From Ctenosaura bakeri (Eukaryota > Chordata > Lepidosauria > Squamata > Iguanidae), in NCBI GenBank assembly GCA_948474755.1, contig CAOLHI010000362.1, forward strand, positions 434,001 to 498,000: a DNA stretch of 64,000 bases, read 5' to 3'. The translations under genes and the position numbers were made by a program. Below the pieces are notes generated by a model. It was not told where the DNA came from. It ran no database searches and was given only the letters and a program-made list of their open reading frames with translations. Shown here in pieces: positions 11,601 through 26,600 of this stretch. How positions within the stretch are numbered: position 1 is the stretch's first letter; the number at the start of each line of letters is the position of its first letter.

Positions 11601-14600
11601 AGAACAAATATTCTACCTTATGTGTACATGTATTTGCTGGTTCTGGATGCTTTTGGGTATTGTGGAATTTCTTTTATTCTAAACCCACAAAACACTTCTG
11701 TGCACATGGGACATTTTTATACCCACTATAGACTGGGATTCTCATTATGGTCAAAAGGTAACTCAGATTAAGGCACTTAGTAGAAGTGTGTGCGCGCGTG
11801 TGCGCTTTAATCTGTCTGGATGTGGGCTTTAAAAAAGTGACTTCATTTGTATACTGCAGCCTAATGTCTGTACACACTGCATCTGCAATTCTTAGCTTCC
11901 AAAAGGGATAGTAAAATATCTATACAGGGAATGTTACATAAAAATATATGTATTAGGGAAAGATGCACACCATCTTTATAGGGATATATAGGGATGTATA
12001 TAGGGAAAGTAGGATATGAAAATAAAGATTACAATACAGTTTTTAAAAATGCAAAATAATGAGGAGACTTATCAGAACACATTTACAGTTAAATAAATGC
12101 AAGTTACTGCCAGACATTTAGTCTGCTCATGTCACATTTCTCTTTCCTTCTTGTCATCAAATCTCTTTCTATTCATGCAATCCTGCTTAACCCATATAAG
12201 ATTTTCCATTAATTGCATATTATGTGCTGAGAGCAAATAGTGGGGATTCTGCTGCCTAAATGCCCAGTTTGCAAGCTTTATAGAGGTGTTCGGCTGGCTA
12301 CTCTTAGGCCCTTTTCACATGTGGAGGGAGAAACGGGGTAAAATGAGCTGAAACGGAGCTTACCGGCAACCGGGTAAGTCCGTCACCACGTGAGGCAGTG
12401 TGCGTTCGCTACTCCACACTCCCCGGCGTCCTGCGGCGTCCAGAATGGCAGCTTATGGCTGTGGAGGCTCTCCACCAACTGAAGAAGCTCGCCAGCCGGA
12501 AGCCTGCCCCGGCAGATCTGCAGGCACACACTTGCGTGCGCCTGCAGATCTATACCGGGCACTGCGACGGGGCTGCACGCTCCCTGCTTTTTAAAAACCT
12601 CATCAAAAATGATTTTTAAAAAGCACGCGGCGCCACCACTTCCGGTCGCTTCTGCGCGGATTGGGGTGTGGAACTTCGCTAAAGTAGTCTGCCCCAATCC
12701 ACTTTATGGTGTAGATGACCTCCATTAGAGGTTGAGCTACAACGTTTTATTACCCCGGTGTGGAAAGGGCCTTAGAAGCAGAAGACTGGATTAGATGGAA
12801 ATAGATGACTTGCCCAAGGCCACAAGCTAAATGCAAGGCAAAAGTGGATCTGAGCCTCCAAAATTCTGAAGCCTAGATATCTCTTGCCCGTTTACTGTTG
12901 TTGCTGTTATGTGGGTTCAGGTCATTTCCAACATATGGTGACCTTAAGGCAATTGTATCACAGGGTTTTCTTTGCAAGATTTGTTCAGAGTGAGTTTGCC
13001 TTTGCCCTCCTCTGAAGCTGAGGGAGTATGACACTAAAACAACCAAAATCAACTCAGTACCCCAAAATCAGTTTCCTTCCAATTGATTCATTTTGCCCTG
13101 CTTCTTCCCAATTAGGCCATTTCTGCACTAGCCTGTTATAGCGCTATTATTCCACTTTCAACATCCTATGGAATTCCCGGGTTTGCAGTTTCGGAAGGGA
13201 CCTCAAAGGCTGCTATTCTATAGGATTCTATAGGATGTTGAAAATGGAATAATAGCACTATAACAGGCTAGTGTGGAAGTGATCTTAGCTTAGTTATTTA
13301 CTATATTTAGATGTTACCTTTCTTCTAATGGGTTCAAGGTGGCATACTTGTTCCATCACACAACAATGCTGTAAAAAGAGATAGCCAATAAATGATGAGG
13401 GGTCTGTGTTCTTAATAGACATATTTGAATCATAGCGTATGGATACAGCTGAGGATCAGAGGTGTGGTCCTTGCCAGTATCTAAACTCCAAAATCAACAC
13501 TCCTTCCAGTGTGTACAAAACAGTTCAAGCTAACAGGCACTTGCTTCAAACTGGAAGGAGGTCTGTACTGAAGTGCCTCAAGGTTCTGTCCTAGGGCCAT
13601 TACTCTTCAGTATTAGACTTAGATGATGAGGCAGAGGGAATCTTTATCAAGTTTGTAGATGACCCAAAACTGGGAGGGGTGACCAATACATTGGAAGATA
13701 GGAGCAGAATTCTAAAGGACTTGGATAGACTAGAAAATTGGGCAGAAATTAATAAAATGAAATTCAATAGAGGCAAATGCAAAATTCTACATTTAAGGCA
13801 CAAAAACCAAATGCACGGGTACAGGATGAGTGGTTACAAGGATCAGCAATATTACCTGCAAAAAGGACCTTGGGATTATTGTTGATCATAAGTTGAACAT
13901 GAACCAGCAGTGTGATACTGCAACAGAAAAGATGAATGCTATTTTAGCCTGCATTAATAGAAGCATAGTTTCTAAGTTGAGGAAAATAATAGCCCTACTA
14001 TATTCTGCAGTAGTCAGGTCTCATCTGGAGTACTGCAATTCAGTGCTGGGCTCCACATTTTCAGAAGGATAGAGACAAGCTGGAACAGATTCAGAGAAGG
14101 GAGATGAGAATGATAAGAGATACGGAGAACAGAACATACGAAGAATGGTTGAAGGAGCTGGGCATGTTCAGCTTGGTGAAGAGAAGACTGACAGGCAACA
14201 TGAGTGCTTTCTCTAAATACCTCAAGGGGTGTCACAAAGTGGAGAAGACAAGCCTGTTTTCTGCTGCCCCAGAGGGTAGGACCAGGTCTAACGAGTAGAT
14301 TTTTGTTGAACATTAGAAGGAACTTTTTGACAGAAAAAGCAGTTTGACAGTGGAACCCATTGCCTAGAGAGGTGGTGGGCTCTTCTTCTCTGGATATCTT
14401 CAAGAATAGGTTGGGGAGCTACCTGCTGAAGATACTTTAGCTGGAGATCCTACATTAAGCAGAGGGTTTGACTTAGTGGCCCATGAGGCGCCTTCCAACT
14501 CTATGATTACATGACTCTTGTACCTAACTGGCTACTTCATTAAGTACATATACGTAGCTAAGTAACATCTCCTGTTCCACCCCCCCCCCACCTGACAGAA

Positions 14601-17600
14601 ATGCCATTCACTTTGCTGCAGTCAACTACAAAATGGGCATCCTTCTCCCCATGTGGCTGATACCTGGTAAAATAGGTCAAGAAGGGGTTAGAATTTTGGC
14701 AGTAGTGTCAAAATCATGACTACATAGCAGTCGCTAATACAAAGCAGTTATGGGTGAGTGGAGTGTGTTTGTAGGTGGGTGGAAATGGTTGGGGACAAGC
14801 ATCTTTTTTTCTGCCTCTCATCCAATGATCCAGGGAGTAACAGCACATCATGACATATGGCTAATTTCTGGTACATTTTCAAAACCAGTTTTAACCCATA
14901 TGGCAAGTGTTACACTTCTTAGTTGTTCCAAACAACATGTAAATGAAAAAAAAGAAAAATGAAGGGTATCAGTTGGAGCCCTCTGTATTTGTTAAAAGAA
15001 AGATTAATATGTTTTAAATTTAAGTTAAGCTGTTGAAATGTCAAGGTTTTCCGATTAAAAAACATTGATGGAAATGAACAGAGCAGAGTTGAGTTATGAC
15101 ATGTGAAAATGAGATGAAAATCAACTTAGATTGTTTGTCTATCCTTAACCAATGAGTTTCATGGCTGAAGCAAGTTTGGATGTTGGTTTCCTCAGATATA
15201 GTTCAACATTTTGTTTTACCCTGGCTTCCCTGGAAAAGGAAATATACCCACCTACCACCCACCCAATCAGTGTTCTCTTCTTCTTGGACCTCATAATACA
15301 ATGAGCTGTGCTTTTGGCACCTCATCAGCACTGAGCACAGTGCCGTGTTCTGCTTTAGACATCCATCTACAAGTATGGTGAAGAATTCTATTTCTCAGGC
15401 TTCTTCAGACTGCAGACAAATACATTAATGCCTAAAAGGTCTAGTGACAGGGCGAAGAGCTGTGTCCTATCATGTGACTAATGTGTCTCCAGCTTTAATA
15501 AGTGGGGTGTCAGCAATAAGGCAGAAAGGGCAAGTGTAGTAAATTGGCAGTTATCCAGGGTAATTGGCAGTTATCCTGAGAGCCTGCCTGCCTCCATCAC
15601 CATCTGTTTTTCAATTTGCAATAGCACAGGTGTCCAGGTGACTCTCAACACTTTTCCAGAGAGGCAGGCAGAGATAAATCCTCTAACTGTTTCCCACTTT
15701 ATCCTGCTATGCATCCCAATTGCCATATGAAAGCAAAAAGAAACAGAAACCAGTAAAAATCAATGCATTTTTTCCTTCAAAATGATAGTTTAACATGCTT
15801 TGTGCCCTATTAAAGCAGTGACGAGGGGGGCATATATGTTAGGCCTGTTTGTCTGGAGGCATGGTAAAAAAAAGAAAGAATGCTGCTCATCGCTAAGTAG
15901 AGTTATGGGAATCAGAGTAAAGCAGACAATGAACAGGGCTACTGGTAAGATGAGCAGGTAGGTGAAGTACAAGCATCTTTTGTCCTTTCACCTAAAAAGT
16001 AGTTTATCAGACTGAGAAACAAGGGCCATTAAATGCCCTTGGTCTCTTGTGTCATCTGGCAATGGATGAATCACCAAATGGCAATACCATTTTTCTGACC
16101 AGTTGCTTTGGTAGTGAACAAGAGTAATAGACAGCACACCAGCAACTGCTCTTCTGTTATACGCCATGGCAATGCGGAGCATAAAATGCTTCCGTTGGCA
16201 CAAGATCCCAGGTGAATTGTGCAGTGTTAGTACTAAGTCAGTGAGATGCCCATTGAAATAAAGAGTGTTTGTTTAGCTGCATCTGTAAATCACTGTCTTA
16301 TGAAAAGGAAGAATAGAAATGCTGAATGGTGTGTGTACATGTATGTGTAGCTACCTGGATCCTCCACCATGAATTCCCACGAAACAACTTGTTGGAAGTG
16401 ATCTTTAGCTTATGTATGCTTTTTACTGCAGTAAACTTGTATCTGCTTAAATCTTCCTAAGTCATTTGCAGTTAGGAAACATTCAAGAGCAACGGGAGTT
16501 AAAAGAGCAGCTCGCAAGAGGGCATGGAGTTGAATACATCAAGGGTCTTATTTGAACCTGATGATTTCAGCTTGCCTCTTAATGTACTGTGATCAAGTTT
16601 ACATCCTGAAAAGGGATGAGAAGTGCTAATTTTGCAACATAATTACAAATGGTGGCGCAGTGGTTAAATGCCAGTACTGCAAGCCACAAGGTTGTGAGTT
16701 CGATCCTGCCCGGCTCCAAGGTTGACTCAGCCTTCCATCCTTCCGCAGGTCAGTAAAATGAGTACCCAGCTTGTTGGGGGCATGTATAGAAATGTTTCGA
16801 AATACATGCTATTTGTAAGTGGTTCGCCGCCTCGATCCATATGGAGAGGCGGATACAAATAAATAAATAAATAAATAAAATAAAAAATAAGATGCAGGAG
16901 ACCATCTCCTTTATATCTCTTGATCTGTGCTTTCAGATTTTTTTGCAACAGTTTTGCTAACATGAACACTCCACAGATTTTATTTCAGTGGAGAGCCATT
17001 TAGCTGAACATGACATCATGTTGTAACATATTTATTCCAGGCACAATCCAAGTATTTGCTTTGATTTGCATATTCTGACTGGAAACCTGATATGTGCAGG
17101 CATTTCTGCATTTGAAGTGGTTCTTAATGTACGTTAATGAATTTTGGCTTTGATTTCATTTAACTAACCCTAAATTTGTTTGAATTTCTTCTCTCCTTCC
17201 TCTCCCCTCTATAGATCCTGAATCCACTTGTTTCCAAGGCACAGCTTTCTCAAACACTTCAGTCTCGCTTGGTTAGTTGTAAAATCTTGGGAAAATTAGC
17301 TAACAAGTTTGAAGCTCATATGTGAGTAGCTGCTGTTTGTTTCACATATGCAGATGATTAAACCTTCTACCTGGTGATATAAAATGATCTGTTTTTATAC
17401 TGTGGGAAAAAGAAGAATAATTCTAAAGAAACTAATGTGTAGTCTGTGCTATAGTTACATAAAATCTGTTTATCTTTCCCCATGCCATTCTAACTGCTAG
17501 AGAAAAACAGAGCTTCCAGAATTGCACCCATAATAAACATTGTAATAAATGTTTTTCTCGCTAAACCCACGGTGCATTCCCCTTCCATACTTCAAGATGT

Positions 17601-20600
17601 CATTTGCACTGATAATACATTTCTAAAGTAGTTTCAACATAATGTCTAATTTCATCTCCATTCCTGTAATTCCCCTAGTGCAGTGGTTCTCAACCTTCCT
17701 AATGCCACGACCCTTTAATACAGTTCCTCATGTTGTGGTGACCCCCAACCATAAAATTATTTATTTATTATTTACAAATGCCTCCCCCCAGCAAAGGCTG
17801 CCTCGCCGGCCAGGAAGGCAGAGGGGGTGGGCAGGGAGGGAAAGAGGAGCCACGCGTCTCGTCCAGGAAAAAACTCCGAGAACCCCCCCCAGGCTCTGCT
17901 TCTGCTTCACTCTCATTTCCGCTGGGGGGGGGCAGTGTGGGAAAAGTTTCTGCCAAAGGGGGCAGGAGGATGCGAGTGCGTGGCTCGCGCTTGCGCACCA
18001 CCACCAAGGAGGGAATGGAGCCTAAGACCATCGGAAATACGTATTTTCCGATGGTCTTAGGCGTCCCCTGTGAAAGTGTCATTCGACCCCCAAAGGGGTC
18101 GCGACCCACAGGTTGAGAACTGCTGCCCTAGTGGCTGCCATGTCTAGCTGTTTGGTTCCCATGTCAGAGATTGTGGGCTTGCATGAAATGGTAGCTTCCA
18201 ATCTTTCATACATGAAAGCAATTTCAATAACAGAACACGTATTTTTAATCTCCACATACCACCTTGTTTGTTCCTCTTATGATTTGGATATTTTCTTCAG
18301 TGTCTTAATTTTTTTAAGTATCAAGGGTCATATTATAACTGTCACACTAGATGACCTGGGATTTGTTGAGTGTTGAGTCCTGGTTCATGATAATCTTGTT
18401 CATTTTCCTCATGTCTTAAAAGATGAAACCTCTGGTTGTTCAAATCTCTGGCTGTTCACTTTGCAGTTTTATATAAAAGTCTATTATAATCCTTTGTAGG
18501 TATGACTTCAGCAGTGATTTATAGAATCTAGCAATTTATTCTCCATCACCCTGTAAAATCAAATATTTAGATATATTTCCTGCACTGATTTGATACTGGA
18601 ATGCAATTAAACTAGGGTTTATTTTGCAGACGGTACATTCTAAACATCTTTGCAGGTGCATTGCTTTGTGATATTGTTGTACCTGGAGTAATCACTTAAT
18701 ATCAGGTTTTACAGTGCTATACAGGTGCAGTGATTGGTATACTTCATATTGATAACTTATGTGCTCGTGCAACAAGTCTTAGAATTAAGCTAAATTCAAG
18801 TTGAATCCTGAATATGCTAGAAGGCACTTCCTTCTCTGTAATAACCATTAATTTTGTAGCTACAGTAGTAGCAATGCTTAAGGAATGTGATCTCAGTGAA
18901 TTCCAGTATGAACTGACCTCACCTCAATTCACAGATCAGAATGCAGAACAGAACATGGACACTCATTGGATTTAACACTTTTCTATTGGTTGTGAAACAA
19001 TTTTCAGCCAAAAGGAGATTCCCAAATGTGTATTTTGATATCAGCTTTATTTAGAAAAGTGTTGTTTTGAGAAGAATACCTTTTATTTTGTGAGAAAATA
19101 ATGCAAAACAAATTAAAATGTACCTTTTGTACAATGTGTTTTAAAAACAAAGTTTAATGCTGCAACAGAATGGAAAAGATTCAAAGGAGTACTTGAAAAA
19201 GTGACACAGAGTTTAAACAGACTGATCTTGTGAAGTTAGTGTATTCTTATTCTCTCTTAATAATTTATCCCAACGAGTTCTTAATCTCATTGACTGTTAA
19301 GAGCATTTCTCTTTGCATACCAGATCACTGAAAGCACAGATAGAAAATTATGATGGCGCTGAAATAGCCTTCCTTAGTTCCCCAGCTGCTTAAAGGACTG
19401 TGAAGAAGTTCTCTTGTCTTGTGAATGTCTGGCTGGTACTTACTGATACTAATCCTAGAAAGAGTTGACCACAGTTGCTACTTAATTTCTTCCTTTCTGT
19501 GCCAAGCCTGAGGGTAGGAAGCATTACCTTAACTACTATTTGACTTCATGATGATGCACGTACTATCACATTTGTTTTTGGTAGAAGCGGGTGCAATGCA
19601 GTCCTTCATATGTTGTTCAATTGAAGCTCCCCACATTTATCTACATTGGCTAGGCTAGCTAGGGTGCTGTCACATGGGTTGCAAAGTGTGGAGGGCCACA
19701 CTTTGTCCACTTCTGGTCTGTATGATAACATTATGAAGCCTCTGTCTGTCTAATCTCCCACCTTTCTTCCAATAATGGCACCCAAGTTAGCTATTAGTGT
19801 GCAGGTAATGCTTCCTGTCCTCACTGTAGTGCAGAGGAAGGAAATGGTAATGAGCCACCACGATCAGAATCATGAAAAAAGTGGTGGTGGGTAGGACTTT
19901 TATAAAACCTTTTGTGCTTCCACCAGACTTCCCATTTGTACCAAAAATGTTTATATTAAGAGCATATGACTGAGCCCTAATACATATGTTGACTGATGGA
20001 AAGATCCAGTGTGACTTAATGAATACTGAAGCAGATCAGTCTGTTCTAAACTGATGCATCTCTGATTGTTTTATTCTTCTTACTAACTTTTAAACTAGTA
20101 ATTTACATTACATTTGCCTTTTTTTGTTACAAGCACTTAGTGTTGACAAAACAGTGATCTGTATTTTCATTTGTATGCTAAGATTGTATATTCTGATACT
20201 CAGCAGTATTTCACTATTGAAGCTTGTTTTAAATGTAATGGTAGAAATGCTTATGTATCCCTAAACCCTGAGAAACGTAACATTAACGCATAAAACAGTA
20301 ACCCTTCCTTATTTGCTGCTCAGAAGGTGAAAATGTAAATAAATCTAATGCTTATTTAAAATGTGGTGTAAAACTTAAGCTTTTACTATGATATAATTTG
20401 AACTGGATACCTCAGCTAAGTGGAGTGAGTTTTTCTATTTGTTAATTTATAAAATTGTCGCCCTTTTAGTGTTAAAAGAGAAATTCTTCCACTGGTAAAA
20501 TCTCTCTGCCAAGATGTAGAATATGAAGTTCGTTCCTGCATGTGTCGTCAACTGGAGCTCATAGCTCAAGGAATAGGGTGAGCCCAATTTGTATCTTTTA

Positions 20601-23600
20601 AATTACTCTAGAAAAATGATTTAAATTACTCTAGAAATTTAAATTACTCTAGAATTTAAATTACTCTAGAAAAATGATGCTAATTTCAATGGCATTTACA
20701 GAGTATAGAGTAGGAGCACAATGTAGACAATGATTGGGCAGTACCCAGGATAGGGAAAAATTATAGGTTTGTGGGTTTTAGTTCTTGGAAATGAAGGGAA
20801 GCTTTCCTTAAGATCTTGATTTCTCAACTGAGTTAGGGTGATTGATTCAGAATGAGAATGCCAGACAGAGCACAAGAAATCATGACATGTGAACTGGTGG
20901 TGCTTTAAACTACTGTTTTATGTGGTTGTGCATGTGCTTTGGGACGAGGCCATATTACTTGGGTAAGGCTACAGATTATCAGTTTGTAGAGTTCCTCCTG
21001 AACATGTTTATGGTCCTGGGAACATGGAGGCCAGGAAAGCTTTTGCATGAAGCAAAAGGAACGTCAACATTTCTCTGTTCTCATGAAGGCCTCTTATTGA
21101 TGATAATACCAGAGAGAATACATAGCTCATGAATTTTAACTGGACTAAAAGCACATAACTAATCTACAACCAGTGAGATCCTTTTGCTCCTAAATGGCAT
21201 GAATCTTTTACCCATATTGCTTTTCTCAAGCATGAAGACATACTTGATAAGATACCATGGTGGCTGAAAGCCTTTTCTTTGAGTCTTTCTCCCTTTTTTA
21301 AAACTCTTGTTTTAAAAAAGGGCAGCACTACACATTGCATTTATCTTTTCAACAGTGCTTTCTTTTTCTTTCCTTGTTTTTTTCCTTAGAAAGCAGCCTC
21401 ACAGGGTGGACATTTCAGCAGAAGAAGTTGAAGGGGTGGAGAGGGTGAAGCTGCTTAATCCTTTCCCTTCCAGCCATTTTTCTATTTAAAACATCTTCCC
21501 TAGCTGCTTCTCACACCTCTGTCGTCGTCATCATCATCATTGTCATGTTTTTTTGTATCCTGCTTTTTTCCAAAAATTGGAACTCAAAGCAGCTCACAAT
21601 TTAAAAACAATACAATTAAAAACAAAGAAAAAGTGAATAATGAAGATAGAATTAAACTACTTACAGTATTAAAACAATGATATCACAGTGAAGAATATGC
21701 AGTTAAAAAAAGCTTTTAAAGTCTTTTAAATATGTGGTTAAAACATCCCCTAGCCCATCCTTTAAAAAGTTTCTGTTTTAAAAGCCTTTCTGAATAGAAA
21801 GGTTTTATCTTGTTGCCAGAAGGACAGCAAGGAGGAGGCCATTCTGGCCTCCCTTGGCAGCCACTGAGAAGGCCCTCTCTTGCATCACCACCAACTGTAC
21901 TTGTGGTGGTGGTGGGCCTGAGAAAAGATCCTTTCTTGATTATCTTAGAGCCTATGCTGGCTCATGCAGGGCCATATGGTCTGCTAAATAGCCTGGACCT
22001 GAGCTATATAGAGCTTTATAGATCATATCCAGCACTTTGAATTGTGCTCAGAAACAAACTGGCAGCCAATGGAGTTGTTTCAATAGGGGCGCAGCATGGT
22101 CTGTATGACCTGCTCCAGTTAACAATCTGTCTTTCTTTGGACCAGCTGAAGTTTTTTAACACATTGCAAAGACAGCTGCAAGTAGAGCATATTACAGTAG
22201 TCCAGATGGGAACTAAGTATGTACCACTGCAGCCAGATTTGGCATTTCAAGGAATGGGTGCAGTTCATGCACAAGATTTGAATGTGCAAAAGCACTCCTG
22301 GCCACTGAAGAAACCTGGCCTCTGGGTTCAAAACTGAGTCCAGGAGTATTGTCAAGCTGCAAACGTGTGTCTTCAGGGGATGTGAAACTAAATCTAACAT
22401 GAGCCGAATTCTCAGTCCTTGATCTGCCTTCTGACTGAGCAGGAGCACCTCTGTCTTGCCTGGATTAAGTTTCAATGTGTTTGCCCTCATTGAGTCTATT
22501 ACTAATGACAGACACTGGTTTAGGACCAGGACTGCCTCCTTGGATTCAGGTGGAAAGGAATAGTAATGTTGGGTGTCATCTGCCTATTGAGGGCACAGCA
22601 CCCCAAACCTCTGGACAGCCTCTCCCAGCAGTTTCACATATGTGTTAAATAGCATGGGGGACAAAACAGAACCCTGGGGGACCCCACAGGTGAATGTCCA
22701 AGAGGTTGAACAAGAGTACCCCAGCATCACCTTCTAGATTTGCCTCTCCAGGGAGGAATGGAGCCTCTGTAAAACAGTGCCTTCAAGTCTGGTCCCAGTG
22801 AGGCAGCCCAGAAGGATACCACGGTCAATGGTACCAAAAGCTGCTGAGAGGTTGAGCAGAATCATCAAGGACACTCTCCTCCTCTCCAATTCCCTGCATA
22901 GGAGATCCGCCAAGGTGACCAAAGTTGTCTCTGAAACCAGATTGAATTGGATCTAGATAATCCATTTCATCCAGAAATCCCTGGACTTGGGAGACAACCA
23001 CATGCTCCAAAATGGTAGGTTGGACACTGGCCAATAATTATCCTTTGTAGAGGGATTCAAGGATGGCTTTTTAAACAGAAACCTTACAACTACCTCCTTT
23101 AGGCAAGTTGGAATGCTGCCTTGTTGAAAGGAAGCTTGGACTACATGCTTCACTCCTTCTCTGACCTGTTTGCTAAGCCAAGGGCTTATCAAACATACCT
23201 GGTGCCTCTCACCTCTCCAAGGCTCCTATCCACATCCTTAGGCTGCAAAGTATCCAATAACACTGGACAAACAGGAACCAAGGTTACATCCACTGGAACT
23301 GTATCAAGGTCAGCATCCAAGTGAGAGTGGGTCTGAGTGACTTAAACTGAAAAGTACACTGTGATACAAATGGCCTGAGGTGAGATTCTGAGAAAAATAA
23401 AGTAAAATTGAATAAAAATAAATAGCCAAAAGGAAAATATTGTCCTTGATCTTTCCTTTGTTGAAGCTTGCAGCCTCAAAGGCTGCTTTAGATTAAAAGA
23501 AACCAAAAAATGTTCAGAAAGGAGGTACAAATCGCTCTCTGTAGTTTGGCCCTTATTCTCAACCATTTTTGACTCCTCCCTTTCTTTAACCAACCATATT

Positions 23601-26600
23601 CATATCTTTCTACTCCTAACCTCCTGCTCACATCTTGTTTTCTGTCTAAACTCTAAAAGTGCCATCTCAGGTTTTCCATCTTAATCTAACTGCAAGTCTT
23701 TTTATACCATTGAAAAATGTCATGATTCTTTTTCTTCTTGTCCTGCCTTCTTCAAGCAGACCATTTGCTGTTAGCTTTTCTTCATTATTTCTTCAGTTTC
23801 TGTGCACTCTTGTCTTCCTCATTCCTGTACAGCTGCTTTCTTTAAATTTGCCAAGTTCCTTTCTCTGCTTAAGTCTTTCCCCAGGATCCTATTCTTTAGG
23901 AAAGCTTTTTCCTGCTTCTGTGTAATTTTACTCTTTCTGGCTGATCTTTTCACCTTTTCTCCCTTGCTTTTTACATTTACATTGAATGAAAATGATTGCT
24001 TCTGGTGAGATTCATTTCTAAGTCAGGATGAATTCACACGTTGTAGGTTTAGCAGTTAAATGACTCCAGTGTTAAGTGATTTCCTGTGTATATCAAATAC
24101 TTTGAGCAGAACTGGCATAGATATTGCCTGATTACAGCTCAAGCACAATATTTTCCAGTGGAAGCTGACCATATACTCATTTGTGAGTTCTGAAGTTATT
24201 TTCTCAGAACCAGAGTATGGTAGTTATTTTAACAGGCATGAGGAACTTTTGGCACCTAGTATATTTTGAACTGTGACTCCCACAATCTGTTATCATTAAT
24301 AATAATGGTGGTTCTAGAAGCTGAAGCCCCAAACTTCTGGAGGGCCCAAGTTTTCCTGTCTTGGGTTAGAATAGTCAGAAGGATTCAAATTCCCATTGAG
24401 CCATGAATCTCCCTGAGTAACCGCTCTGCTTTTTTTTAACTTGCCACAGTTCTCTAAAGTAGATGAGGCTGAAAGATACTGCCCCAAGGTCATCTAGTAA
24501 ACTTCATGTCTGAAAGGTGACTTGAACTTTGATTTCCCTGACATAGTCTTACCATTCTATCTATACTAGTTGTTAGTAGTTTTAAGAATTTATTTCATTT
24601 ATTTTTCTTTGGGATGCTTCAAATGTTGACTGTTCCAAGTTTCAAAGCAGCTGAAAGGAAGGATATATTTTATTTTAAATATATTATTTATATATATTAT
24701 GTATTTTATATATTTATAAGTCTATCTCTATTTTGTTCTACCTTTCTGAAATATAGTGTTTGCGTTTTCCCTTGCCCATAAAGAGAATTGTCAGTACTTG
24801 ATGCAGGGGATAGCATTTGTGTATTTTCAGTGCAAACTAACACATCATTGGTCTGGATAGAAATATATAATACCTGAAGAATCATGTTTTCTTTCAAAGA
24901 CCAAAGATTTATCTGAAAATTGCATAAAATTGTTCTTTATAGGAAACTGTGCTTGTTTAATAATACCACCAATGGTGTTAATTTACCTCTCTTCCATTTT
25001 TAATCTCCTTTTTCTTCCTTTCCTGTGTTCATTTGGAAAGCATGTATGCCCCCTACACATGGCCATATGCACTCTTATTTCTTTACAGACCTGCCACCCA
25101 ACAGCTTTCTGGTTTCTTACCTCCCGCCCTCCCTGCCGCCCATATGCATTTGCTCCTCAGCTTACATTCTTGTTTCCTGAAGCATTTCACTGAGCCTCTC
25201 TAGCTCCACAGGGTGGGATTAAATCATGATGATTTAGAATTGAAAATAACTGAAGGTGACACATTCTGCTGCAAATAGTTCATTTTTTAAAACAGAGACC
25301 ATGCTGATAGGAAACTCTGAATTTGGTCTGAGCAAAGCTGTGCAGAGAGAATCTAAATGTATATTGTTAACACCATATATGTGTATTTCTGTTGATTTCC
25401 GTATTTATACTTTAATGTAATTGTTGCTTAATGAATGCTGAACACTGCTCGAGCCGTTTGTTAATGAAGGGTGGTAGGTAAAATATTCTAAAGAAGGAAG
25501 CAAACTATTTATTTATTTATGGGGTACCCCACCTTTCTCTCAACATGGGGCCCATGTCAGTTGGCAATATATAGAGCAGATGGTAGACTAAGTTGTGTTG
25601 TGAACTAGTAGCTGTCAGTAAACACATATGGATTATGACACTGCTGAGGTAGGACACCAAACTCTGTCTCCTTTCTGTGATGGTACAACCACCAGTTTTA
25701 AGGGCAGAAAACATACTAGGCCATTAATTTTAGAGTCTTCAGTACTACAGTATACCAAAGCACCAGGATTTCAAATGGTGATTTCAGCTTTCGCTTCATG
25801 GCAGGAGAAGTACTAAAGATTTTTTTTTAAGGTTAAACTCATACCTCTGTCAGAGCTTGAAAAGTACAGAGATCCACTGAGGATTGTTTGAATACTTTGT
25901 TTATAACTAAGCCTTAGATGAGCATGACAAAGTTGGCAAGTTGTGTCTCTGCTACTGCTTGGGTGATACCTTTTATAGCATTTAAAGGAAATACACAGGT
26001 GGCGTTGAAGGAGAAAATTCTGAACCTTGCTATCTCTGATGTATCTCTGAATAGCACAGTAGGTAACATGTCTTCCTATCTCTGTTCCTGTGTTGTTATT
26101 CTTCTTGTTATTGTAGGACTGAGCTAACCAAAAATGTAGTACTTCCTGAGCTGGTAGAATTAGCAAGAGATGAAAGCAGTAGTGTACGTCTTGCAGCTTT
26201 TGAGACCTTGGTCAATCTGCTAGAAATGTTTGATGCAGGTAAGATTGGGTTGATCCTAGGTCTGCAGCATTTCCCCTGGCTGTCAGAACTCTTTTCAATA
26301 TACCAATACTTATGTTTTGATTAAATATTGTAAAAGTGTGCTCTGTTCACCTTTCTGATCTTTTCTTCCTTCCTTCCTTCCTTTTTAGATGATAGAAGTC
26401 AAACTGTCCTTCCATTAGTAAAATCATTCTGTGAGAAATCCTTCAAAGCAGATGAATCTATTCTGGTTTCATTGTCTTATCACTTAGGAAAGCTTTGTAA
26501 TGGACTATATGGTAAGACTGAGAGGTCCTTATCTTTTGTGGTTTTTTTAAAATAAATGCTGGGTTATATTTGGGTTGGAATTTTTTAAACATTGCATTCA

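Noticed and set aside
12383..12697. 104-codon - strand frame and + strand frames as genes
   Set aside because: They fall wholly inside the GC-rich Harbinger-like element and cross its internal hairpin; no recognisable domain.
16650..16720. Functional tRNA gene
   Set aside because: A and B boxes are present, but a SINE body and (TAAA)n tail follow, and no proper tRNA fold closes. The same applies to 27159 and 33024.
17768..18116. Overlapping open frames of 77-127 codons on both strands as possible genes
   Set aside because: They lie in the GC-rich core of the SPIN-like element. Stop codons are rare there because of base composition, and no protein domain is visible.
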